This document shows, in pieces, positions 11,767-21,018 of a DNA stretch of 64,000 bases (within the stretch, counting starts at the first letter, position 1; each line of letters begins with the position of its first letter). The DNA is from Cladobotryum mycophilum (Eukaryota > Ascomycota > Sordariomycetes > Hypocreales > Hypocreaceae). The notes below the pieces were generated by a model that worked only from the letters and a program-made list of their open reading frames with translations, did not search any database and had not been told where the DNA came from. A program made the translations under genes and the position numbers. The stretch lies in the NCBI GenBank assembly GCA_036429605.1, contig CM071589.1, positions 7,316,001 to 7,380,000 of the forward strand. Reading direction: 5' to 3'.

Positions 11767-14266
11767 ATGGATTCACCCTTGGAATCTGTTTCCCAGTGCC
11801 CCGATGATTCTAGCCAGAAGCAGAGCAGCGCTTCTGGGGCTAGCGACCTCAAGTTCCTTGACTCAATAAGAGACCTCATCACATCGCGCGGTTCCGACAA
11901 AGGATTTGACTGGAGGAACGAACACATCTGGAGAGGCAACAACAAGACCAAACCAAGTCTCACTGGTGCACAATCTACAATTTCAACGGCGGGGAAATCT
12001 GTCTTGTCTTGCCCATCACTTTGTTCAAAAACTACCCTTGGCACTTATTCGGAACAACAGGATGAGGGATACTCTACCTATCAACGCATGTCTCGCCACG
12101 AGTTCATGGATGCAGGCATGTCCACATTTGCCTGTGACCATCCAACATTGGATCTACCCCGTGTCCCAATACCACAACATTCGCCAATCATCACTGGGGC
12201 TCGGAATGAAGAACTAAGCAAACAGATTATGTTAATCTGTTCCATGAATGCCACTACTGAGATTCCCCGTCTCCGGGAATACATACCAGCATTACTAAAT
12301 GATCCTTTCTTACGAGATTTGGATAGCTTGAGACAGCGCATATCCACAAAATTGGAGCCTGGAGAAGAGAATGACGGCGAAGAGGCTCAGCTTAAGTTTG
12401 GAGACCCGGAAGAGGCTCTCAAACCAAGGACTAACACCTATTGGACTCCTCTAACTGTATATGGTAAAAAATACGACAAAGACGAGGGTACTAAGTTCCG
12501 GTCCGATAAGGGAGATGATGAAGCAGAAGAGGAGGGGGGAGAGGGAGAGGGAAGATGAAAATGATGATGAAGAAAGCGAATATGACGACGACGACGACGA
12601 ATATGAAGACGAAGACGAAGACGACCTATCTTCATATTACTCAACCACCAACAGTTGTGCATTGTTGCATCCTTCTACCGAAAGCTTTGTCGCATCTTTT
12701 CAATCTGAGGGTGATTTGACCGAATCCGAACCCTGCCAGCTTTGTGCTTCATGCTTGGGTCTCACTGGCGTTCACAAAAATCATCTTCTTTCCGGAATCT
12801 CCCCGGGATCTTCGAGGGATTATACAGTGCACGCAACAAACAGCAGCGGCGCAAACTCATCGTCTTCATCATCGCCGAGTACTTTATCCTCCAATGGCGG
12901 AGGGACAAGGGCGCAGCAGTCGTCAATCTCAAAAAGACGGCGCCCCGACCAAGAAAATGAGGGAGAGTACCCGGAGAGAAATGATGGGGACCAGAAGCGC
13001 CCCGGAAAACTCAAGACAGCCTACTAGGGAGCATTGGGCTCAGATATGCCTGCCCGTTCCAAGCTTGTTACGGAGTGAATAACTGGAACTGTTCGAAATG
13101 TTCATCACGTGGGTATGAAAGCTTTAGTCGAGTGCGGTAAGTCCTTGAATATCCGGTCGTGTAACCTCGTTATGTTACTAAATATGGCTCTAGACAACAT
13201 ATGCTCAAAAGCCACTGCCGCTCTCAACGCTGCCAACGTTGTTGGAAGAGTGTGGGAAAGGACAATTTGGCCAAGCATGCAAATGAATGGTTTTGCCAGG
13301 AAAGGGATTGCCCAAGTGAGCAATTGGTAACAGAGGAGCAAGAAGCAAGTATCAGAGCAGGATTTCATGGAAGTGGCGAGGTTAAATGGCGCAACCTCTT
13401 CTTAAACGTGTTTCCTAATGTGTCAGATCATGTTGAGCAGATCACACCATGTGAGTTGCTTGATATTGAAATCTGCTAATAGCATGCAACATCCCGACTG
13501 ACAATACTAGATCTTAACTATAACATGACTCAAAACTGTGTCGCATTGCCTCCCAAGCTGGGGAATACTCCCTTCAGTCTGACTACAGCGGTACCGTGCC
13601 TATCAACCACCACGACAGACCAACCAGATGCTGCAACACCGTGAGTACCCAACCCCTAAAACCACATCACAAGGGAATAAAAAACAGTACATATCTCATT
13701 CAATGCTTAGGTCTGCTGCACTGCCAATCATCGGTTCCGCCGAGGACATCCATGGGGGCGACTTTGACTTTACTTTCAGTTTCTCACCGACAATTGACCC
13801 TCATCAAAACTCGGGCTTGCAAGATCCGTCAAATATTCCAGCTCTATTCAACCCCAACCCTCAACTGATGGATGGTCAAACGGCAGCCAGCATCAGTGTG
13901 GATTCCAACACTCGATCCAACAACCCCACGTCGATGCAACAGGTAGCCGCCCCTCTTCCTGCGGCCCCCGACAGGTCTACAGGACACAATGATCATCGAA
14001 CTCTTGAGGTGTTGCAAGCTAGAAGTAAGCGACACAGAGATAACGCAAACGACATGAGAGTGAGAATCGAGCAGGTCATGCCATATATGGAAAAGGCTCG
14101 GGAAGTGCAAGACCAACTCTACTTGAAGACAATTGCTTCATCTGAACATGCCTTGGTAGAGAGACTGGGCGATATTTTGGATGTCATGACGGAGATTTTG
14201 CAGGGAAAACGTCTTGGGGATGTTCGCTTTGAAGCAACGATTCCGAGCAATTCCGGTGACGTATAG
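11767..14266 (+). pseudogene. Zinc-finger-like protein, copy 2, with two opposite frameshifts
   Basis: Paralogue of 7478-9851. Exons fit 11767-13136, 13194-13450, 13511-13640 and 13711-14266. The patch FDWRNEHIWRGN...LSCPSLCSKTTLG matches copy 1. The first-exon frame stops at 12558, but homology continues in the +1 frame through an acidic Asp/Glu run, DLSSYYST and DGDQKRPGK to about 13000. It then returns to the original frame for GLRYACPFQACYG, RQHMLKSHCRSQRCQRCW and the tail. The shifts fall at a six-G run (12534-12539) and a four-C run (13000-13003). Either the gene is a pseudogene, or the runs are sequencing errors and it is intact. An unrecognised intron is less likely, because the second shift needs only one base. 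The C-terminal 185 codons are open. Confidence 0.7.
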
Positions 14267-15046
14267 AGAAGGGCGGATTTATTTTACTGTGATATTGGGT
14301 GCGTGACCATGATCTAGTAGTATTATCGCTACAAAATATTTAGAATTCTTGATTTATTGTAGGGTGGATGAATTACTACAGAAAGTCAATGAAATTATCA
14401 TAATATATGGTTGGACACAATACCAGTGACCCGTTCGCCTGTAATAGCACACTGTGGGTTCTGCCATAAAGAAGAACGTGGCGGCTTGAAGGAAGCGATT
14501 CAACCACGGTATTGCGATAAAGCCCAATCACAACATTGATACACTGGATCTGTGAGACATACCTGCAGTTTACATACAAACGCTCCGAGAAGAAACTTTT
14601 TAATACATACCGGCGAGACTTCAAAAGGCTACATGAACGGTGTGAGGGAAAAGTAGTGTGCGAATGGTTGCGACGAGATTATCAAGGTATTTGATCTCTC
14701 TGTGAAAGCGCCAGACGATCTATCAAGGCACCTATTGTTTGTTTCCAGACCCCGACCTCCAAACTCCTCCGTTCTGTCTTTTTGCTATTGGCGTCGCGTT
14801 TGGTAGTCGTCAAGCTAAGTCACTCTGCGTACCATGGCACCATGATTACCCCTCCAACGTCCGAAGAACGACATTCAGTTAATAAAATAATCCGGATGTC
14901 TCGACTCACCTCTCTTTATTCCACATAATCCAACTGACTTTCCATATCAAGGTGCAAGATCTTCTGAGACAGAATTTATGCTAATGGCTTCTAAATGGCA
15001 ATCGCAGCGAAGTGGGATGGAAAAGAAAACATCACCCAACAGGGCA
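14267..15046. other. Intergenic region without a supported gene
   Basis: 3' flank of the zinc-finger-like copy and of the minus-strand gene that ends at 15047. No recognisable feature. Confidence 0.5.
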
Positions 15047-16108
15047 TTATGAACACTGGATGGCAACTCCATTCTTTACTTGCATCTCCACAACATCCTT
15101 ACACTCCAGCATCAAAGGTGGAATCGTCATCTGGAATAAATGTTGTGGCACCCGATCCTCGCCCTCTGCCGCAAAGTCCTCACAACTACCAGCACACCAC
15201 CACATGCCCCGAGGCTCCATCCGAAGGCCGTATGTAGAGTCTGGCAAACTAGAGAGTAGCTTGTTAACGTTTACACGTCTGACAAGCGGCTCGCCCGGCT
15301 TGAGGGCTACAAGCAGTTCCAGCTCCGGGCGGGGGTCGTGCTTCTGATATAGGCCGCAAACGCCTGGCTCGGTTGCCCCGCGTACAAAAGTGTTCGTGGC
15401 GGTGTCGACGGCCTGGATGGCCGCAGCGGGTGTTGGTCTTTGTGGATCGATAATGCGAGGACGGGGGTCCAAGGGTGGATATTCTTCTTCCGGTTGCATA
15501 GGACCCCGGGGGACGAGAAAACGCTGGCGGCCACGGGTTTGGACAGTGATGGCTTCGGTACCGTTGTTGATGACTGTGATTTCAAGTAGTGTGACACCAC
15601 CTTTCCTGTCATCGCTTATATTGTCCCCGTCGCTTCTGCACCATTGCATTCGTGTCTTTGTCTTTGGCGGCCAAGGTAGAGACGGCACCACCATAAAGGT
15701 TGCCCGGCCATCTACTCTACTACTGACTAGCTTCGATACTTCAGTTAACGTTGATGGCTTTCCCTGTTCTTTCAGGGGTTCCACCTCATCGGCGTACCTA
15801 TGCCCCTTCCCACCCAGATCCTCGCCCACCTTATTACAAATCATATACTTTTTCCCCAGCTCGAGTAACGGCGCAAGCTCACTGCTGGGATTGATGTGGT
15901 ACTGATATATTGACAGAGACTTTTCCCAGTTTTCTGTTCTATCAACTGGCGAGGGGAGGGTCAAGTAGGATTCCTCTTTGCTGTTGGTTTGGCTCAATTG
16001 GCCTACGTCAACTTCTGGTTCGCCCCCGGTTTTCTCATCATGTACACGTAGTGTGAGTAGCTTATGTGAAAGTGCATATGGAACATCCAGAATCGAACCT
16101 GCTGTTTT
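15047..16108 (-). CDS. Uncharacterised fungal protein, 5'-truncated at the AT-rich block
   Basis: The open frame on the minus strand reaches from the stop at 15047 up to about 16108, roughly 350 codons. No plausible ATG lies near its upstream end: 15997 is TTG, and the frame continues through LDVPYALSHKLLTLRVHDEK. Upstream of GSILDV the composition drops abruptly to AT-rich DNA with an in-frame TAG, so the start is missing. The sequence tttaaaacag at the edge could be a splice acceptor of a lost intron. Recognisable but unnamed segments are LLEITVINNGTEAITVQT, RQRFLVPRGPMQPEE, DPRPRIIDPQRP and YGLRMEPRGMWWCAGSCEDF. I cannot assign a function. The frame is otherwise uninterrupted, so truncation is recent or the upstream exon lies within the AT-rich DNA. 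Confidence 0.6.
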   Translation of the reverse strand, partial: KTAGSILDVPYALSHKLLTLRVHDEKTGGEPEVDVGQLSQTNSKEESYLTLPSPVDRTENWEKSLSIYQYHINPSSELAPLLELGKKYMICNKVGEDLGGKGHRYADEVEPLKEQGKPSTLTEVSKLVSSRVDGRATFMVVPSLPWPPKTKTRMQWCRSDGDNISDDRKGGVTLLEITVINNGTEAITVQTRGRQRFLVPRGPMQPEEEYPPLDPRPRIIDPQRPTPAAAIQAVDTATNTFVRGATEPGVCGLYQKHDPRPELELLVALKPGEPLVRRVNVNKLLSSLPDSTYGLRMEPRGMWWCAGSCEDFAAEGEDRVPQHLFQMTIPPLMLECKDVVEMQVKNGVAIQCS

Positions 16109-17247
16109 AAAAAACTATAGTATATTTTACTATATTATAGATTATAGTAAATTAAGGTTAATATTTGATGTTTTGATAGTATATATTAAAGATTTGCTTA
16201 TTCTTATATAATTTCTTTTCTTCTTTTTAATAGTATTGATTAAAGAGTATGAATACGTGGTTACTATTTGCTTATTTATATTTATTTTTATTTTTATAAA
16301 TAATTTATAAGTATATTTGTTTGGCTAATTTATCTTATTTATTTAGATTTAATATATTTTATAAATGCTACTAGAAGTATTAATGATGGTGTAATATATG
16401 GTATTTATAATAACTTATAATTTAATATTGCTCTAATATTAAGTGTGAATTCTTTTAATATAGCATTTGCTTTATTCTAATATCGCTAGGTTTTAAGATG
16501 TCTTTATCTTAAGGCTTTTTAAGTATTGTGGTAATATAAAATAAATATTTATAGTTAATTATAATAATTGCCTTGGCTAAGTATCTAATATATTTATTTT
16601 ATTTAAAAAGATTATAATAAGGAGGCTAAACTATTACTAGACTTAGCTAAATCAAGATTAGAAACTTTATTATAAATTGTAATTAATATTATACGTTTTT
16701 TCTTTCTTTTATTTATAAAGTAAAAGCTTGTATTCTCTTAGATTATTCACTATGTTTTAATATACTAGCTTCTAAAGAATTATAGAAGATATATAAAAGG
16801 TAATCTATAAAGTTCTTAAAGCGCTAAAAAACTCTTTTATATAAGGCATATAAGTTTTTCCGAGAATATAATACTGATATTTATCTTGTGATCCGAAATC
16901 GATGTAATAACCAAATTTAATAGTATTCCACGAATTTTACCCTACTATAAATATATAAGTTAATAAGTTTTCTCGATTTACTTATTTATAAATATAAATA
17001 AATAAATTTATTTTTGTTTAACTTTAAGTTAAAATATTATATATTTAGTTTTAATTACTCTTAGCCCTGTTAACTTTCACGAATATAAGATTATACTAAA
17101 TAATAGGGATTACTAAAATACTTTACGCTAAATATTTCCAATCTCCTATTCTTTTATTACTTTTAGTATTTAAGGGCTATTAAAGGTTAAATAGGGCTTA
17201 GATAAACTTAATAAGCTTATTTTCTTGTTTATAATAAAAGATAATTA

Positions 17248-19117
17248 ACGTAATCCACAAGCGAGCGGACCACACAAGCGAGCGGACCACTCATTCAGAT
17301 CAGAATAAAGCCACCTTCTTATAGCCCTTTTCTTTTATACCTATATTAAAAAAATACTAAATAACTATTATACTAATAATAGAATAAGAAATATTCTTTT
17401 TATTTTATTATATTTTTTTATAAGTTCGCACATTATGGCCTGTCTTGCTGTACTTGCTATAATGCGTAGCCTTTATACAAGACCCTTCTCGCTGCTTTTT
17501 TTACTCTATCTATGTATTTATATCCCTTTAATCTAATTGACCTATCCCTTCTTTAATAGTAAGAGCGCCTCTAAGTCGTATACGTGCTTTTTTTGCTTTA
17601 CGGCGCTTGCTTATGGCCTTATTTACTGTACAAAGGTCTTAGACTTCTATACGTAAAAGCGTTACTTAATGTATTATTGCTATTACTCCTTTTGTAAATT
17701 AGTTAATTGCATTTAATATTATAGTTAGAGAGCTATTTTAGTGAATAGTAATATAATTTTTTATATGCTCTAATTGTAAATTAGCTTTATGTGTGTTTTT
17801 TGGTGTTTTTGAGATCTAAGGCCGTATAGGCCTAATCAGTGTTTCTAGAGGTATTGATGTTTATAATTTTATATAAAGCTTTAAAAGAACATTCTATGGA
17901 TTAAATGGTAATAGACTAGATCCTAAAAAGCCTCCTTTAATGTTCTTTTTATTGATTGTAGTAAAGAATACTATGCGAAAAGTATAAAGGAAGTTGAGCT
18001 TGCTAATATATATGATATGTATACGCATTAGCTTCTCAATTTACTAACCATATACTTACTTTAATAGCCCAAAATAACCAACATCTAATGGTTAAAGTAG
18101 ATGTAAGGAATAAGAAGGTATATAGACTGTAATAATCTTATGCTCCTTATAATAGAGCTTAAATACCATTAAGTGATAGCTCTTATGGCCATTAAGGATA
18201 AGCATTCGATAGATCCCTTTTGTATAAGAAGCTATATAACAATTAAAATACTTAATCTAATCTAAGCTAACCTTATTAATAGTCTAGCTATTTTCTATTA
18301 TTATAATATACTAATCTACTAGAAGATCACACTCTCGATACTAATTCTTAAGATAATATTGTATAGTAAGAATAATAAGTAGTGGTATTGCTTAACCTAT
18401 TGTATTAACGCCTTAGATTATAGTTGCCTACTCTTGGTTACTAGGCTAGAATAATTTAACCTTTATAAGGCCTTCTAAAGTCATAATGACTATACCTGGA
18501 AAAATAATACCTATTATAAAGCCAGTCTTATTAAAATTATAAAGATTATCATTAAGGATCTTATATTTAGTCTTTATGTTTTGTATAAGAGCAAACCAAT
18601 TGCTAATAAGCTTTGGATCTTTATATTTAGCTCTTTGATAGTTGTATTTGCGAGCCTAGCGTGTACAGAGCTTTAGCTAGTGTTTAACAAAGTTTAATAC
18701 CTAATTTTTGCTAATTAATAGCGCGTTGCGTACACATAGTAGATGATTGGCCATTTCTTTAATACCAAGCAATCTGGGTAAAAATAATTGCGTAAATAGA
18801 TTAATTATATACTTAATTATAGCCTCTTTTTCTGATTTTATAAGATTTATTAAATTAGTAATTATATTATATCGCGAAAATATACTAGTATAATACCAAA
18901 GAATTATTGTATGACTGATGTTATAGATCTTAGCTGTAGCTCTAAGATTTAAATTCGGGTCTTGTTTAAGAGCTTGAAGTGTAAGCAGTACCTTACTTTT
19001 ATTTGAAGGTTCTGCTATAAGAGATTGTGGAGGAATTTAATATATAGATGCAAAGGTAGATATTGTTATGGAGGGTGGTCCGCTCGTTTGTGTGGTCCGC
19101 TCGCTTGTGGATTACGT
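17248..19117 (-). mobile_element. Decayed (RIP-mutated) Fot1/pogo-like transposon copy
   Basis: It has the same 43-bp terminal inverted repeats (acgtaatccacaagcgag...) and exactly the same length (1870 bp) as the intact copy at 19149-21018, in reverse orientation and flanked by TA. The transposase ATG has become ATA (minus strand, 19018-19016), and many G-to-A and C-to-T changes destroy the frame. Mutation density is low in the outer 80-150 bp and high in the middle. Confidence 0.95.
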
Positions 19118-19148
19118 TAAGTAATATTAAAAACATAGATTAGTTATA

Positions 19149-19191
19149 ACGTAATCCACAAGCGAGCGGACCACACAAGCGAGCGGACCAC
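19149..19191. repeat. Left terminal inverted repeat of the intact transposon
   Basis: It contains an internal direct repeat: cacaagcgagcggac occurs twice, 17 bases apart, probably two transposase-binding sites. The same 43 bp is found inverted at 20976-21018 and at both ends of the decayed copy, with at most one change (gtttg for gcttg near 19088). Confidence 0.9.
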
Positions 19192-19247
19192 CCTCCATAA
19201 CAATATCTACCTTTGCATCTATATATTAAATTCCTCCACAATCTCTT

Positions 19248-20858
19248 ATGGCAGAACCTTCAAATGAAAGTAGGGTACTGCTTGCCCTTCAAGCTCTTAA
19301 ACAAGACCCGAATTTAAGTCTTAGAGCTGCAGCTAAGATTTATAACATCAGTCGTACGACAATTCTTCGGCGTCGTGCTGGTATATCTTCGCGATGCAAT
19401 ACAATTGCCAATTCAATGAATCTTACAAAATCAGAAGAAGAGGCCATAATTGAGCATATAATTGATCTATCTGCGCGATCATTTCCACCCAGATTGCTTG
19501 GTGTTGAAGAAATGGCCAATCATCTACTGCGCGTACGCGACGCGCCATTAGTTGGCAAAAATTGGGCATCAAACTTTGTCAAACGCCAGCCAAAGCTCCG
19601 TACACGCTGGGCTCGCAAATACGACTATCAAAGAGCTAAATGTGAAGATCCAAAGCTTATTAGCAATTGGTTTGCTCTTGTACGGAATATAAAGGCTAAA
19701 TATGGGGTCCTTGATGATGATCTCTATAACTTTGATGAGACTGGCTTTATGATGGGTATTATCTTTCCAGGCATGGTCGTTACGACTTCAGAAGGCCTTA
19801 CAAAGGCTAAATTATCCCAGCCTGGTAACCGGGAGTGGGCAACTGTGATCCAAGGCGTCAATGCAATGGGTTGGGCAATACCACCACTCATTATTCTTGC
19901 TGCACAATACCATCTTGAGAATTGGTATCGAGAGTGTGATCTTCCAGCAGATTGGCGCATTGCAACAACAGAGAATGGCTGGACTACCAATGAGGTTGGC
20001 TTAGATTGGATCAAGCATTTTGATCGTCATACAGCTTCTCGTACGAAAGGGATCTATCGAATGCTTATCCTTGATGGCCATGAGAGCCACCACTCAACGG
20101 CATTTGAGCTCTATTGTAAGGAGCATAAGATTATTACAGTCTGTATGCCTCCTCATTCCTCACATCTGCTTCAACCATTAGATGTTGGTTGTTTTGGGCC
20201 ATTAAAGCAAGCATATGGTCGGCAAATTGAGAAGCTAATGCGTATGCATATCACACATATTAGCAAGCTCGACTTCCTCTGTGCCTTTCGCATGGCGTTC
20301 TTTACTGCAATCAATGAGAAGAACATTAAAGGAGGCTTTTTAGGATCTGGTCTATTGCCATTTAATCCACAGAGTGTTCTTTCAAAGCTTCATATAGAAT
20401 TACGAACATCAACACCTCCAGAAACACTGATTAGGCCTATACGGCCTTGGGTCTCAAAAACACCAAAAAACGCACATGAGGCTAATTCACAATCAGAGCA
20501 TATAAAGAATTGTATCACCGCTCACCAAAATAGCTCTCCAACTACAATGTTGAATGCAATTGACCAATTTACAAAGGGAGCAACAGCAATGATACATCAA
20601 GTAGCGCTTTTACGTACAGAGGTCCAAGACCTTCGTGCAGCAAATGAGGCCATAAGCAAGCGCCGCAAAGCAAAGAAAGCACGTATACGACTTGGAGGCG
20701 CTCTTACTATTGAAGAAGGGATAGGTCAATTAGATCAAAGGGATATAAATACGCAGATAGAGCAAGAAAAGCAGCGAGGAGGGTCTCGTACAAAGGCTAC
20801 GCGTTGTAGCAAGTGCAGCAAGACAGGCCATAATGTGCGAACTTGTAAAGAAATATAA
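19248..20858 (+). CDS. Fot1/pogo-like transposase
   Basis: A single-exon protein of 536 aa, the usual size for Fot1-type transposases. An N-terminal helix-turn-helix (about 10-50, AAKIYNISRTTILRRRAG) is followed by a CENP-B/Tc5-type DNA-binding domain (about 65-130, ending KNWASNFVKRQPKLRTRWAR). The DDE endonuclease domain (about 160-390) shows NFDETGFMMG, LILDGHESHHS and HSSHLLQPLDVGCFGPLK, which supply the three catalytic acidic residues (DDD type). The C-terminus has a coiled stretch and a CCHC zinc knuckle (CSKCSKTGHNVRTC). It acts in the nucleus on the 43-bp ends to cut and paste the element into TA. No stop or frameshift is present, so it may be active. Confidence 0.97.
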   Translation: MAEPSNESRVLLALQALKQDPNLSLRAAAKIYNISRTTILRRRAGISSRCNTIANSMNLTKSEEEAIIEHIIDLSARSFPPRLLGVEEMANHLLRVRDAPLVGKNWASNFVKRQPKLRTRWARKYDYQRAKCEDPKLISNWFALVRNIKAKYGVLDDDLYNFDETGFMMGIIFPGMVVTTSEGLTKAKLSQPGNREWATVIQGVNAMGWAIPPLIILAAQYHLENWYRECDLPADWRIATTENGWTTNEVGLDWIKHFDRHTASRTKGIYRMLILDGHESHHSTAFELYCKEHKIITVCMPPHSSHLLQPLDVGCFGPLKQAYGRQIEKLMRMHITHISKLDFLCAFRMAFFTAINEKNIKGGFLGSGLLPFNPQSVLSKLHIELRTSTPPETLIRPIRPWVSKTPKNAHEANSQSEHIKNCITAHQNSSPTTMLNAIDQFTKGATAMIHQVALLRTEVQDLRAANEAISKRRKAKKARIRLGGALTIEEGIGQLDQRDINTQIEQEKQRGGSRTKATRCSKCSKTGHNVRTCKEI

Positions 20859-20975
20859 TGAAGTAAAAAGGATATTTCTTATTCTGTTATTAGTATAATA
20901 GTTACTTAGTATTTTTTTAATATAGGTATAAAAGAAAAGGGCTGTAAGAAGGTGGCTTCATTCTGATCTGAATGA

Positions 20976-21018
20976 GTGGTCCGCTCGCTTGTGTGGTCCG
21001 CTCGCTTGTGGATTACGT
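20976..21018. repeat. Right terminal inverted repeat of the intact transposon
   Basis: Exact reverse complement of 19149-19191, followed by the TA target duplication and a short (TA)n run. Confidence 0.9.

Larger units (their letters stand above)
10860..14266. repeat. Tandem segmental duplication, copy 2
   Basis: Second copy of the divergent two-gene unit described at 6480-9851, in direct orientation about 1 kb downstream, with all three intron positions of the zinc-finger-like gene and the single intron of the small gene preserved. Confidence 0.8.
19149..21018 (+). mobile_element. Apparently intact Fot1/pogo-like (Tc1/mariner superfamily) transposon
   Basis: A 1870 bp element with 43-bp perfect terminal inverted repeats (19149-19191 and 20976-21018), flanked by the TA target duplication (19147-19148 and 21019-21020). 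It encodes one uninterrupted transposase. Its composition is far less AT-rich than the surrounding block, so it arrived after the block was mutated. Confidence 0.95.

Noticed and set aside
15390..15905. Plus-strand open frame of 171 codons
   Set aside because: Lies opposite the better-supported minus-strand gene at 15047-16108; low-complexity Ser/Arg/Gly product.
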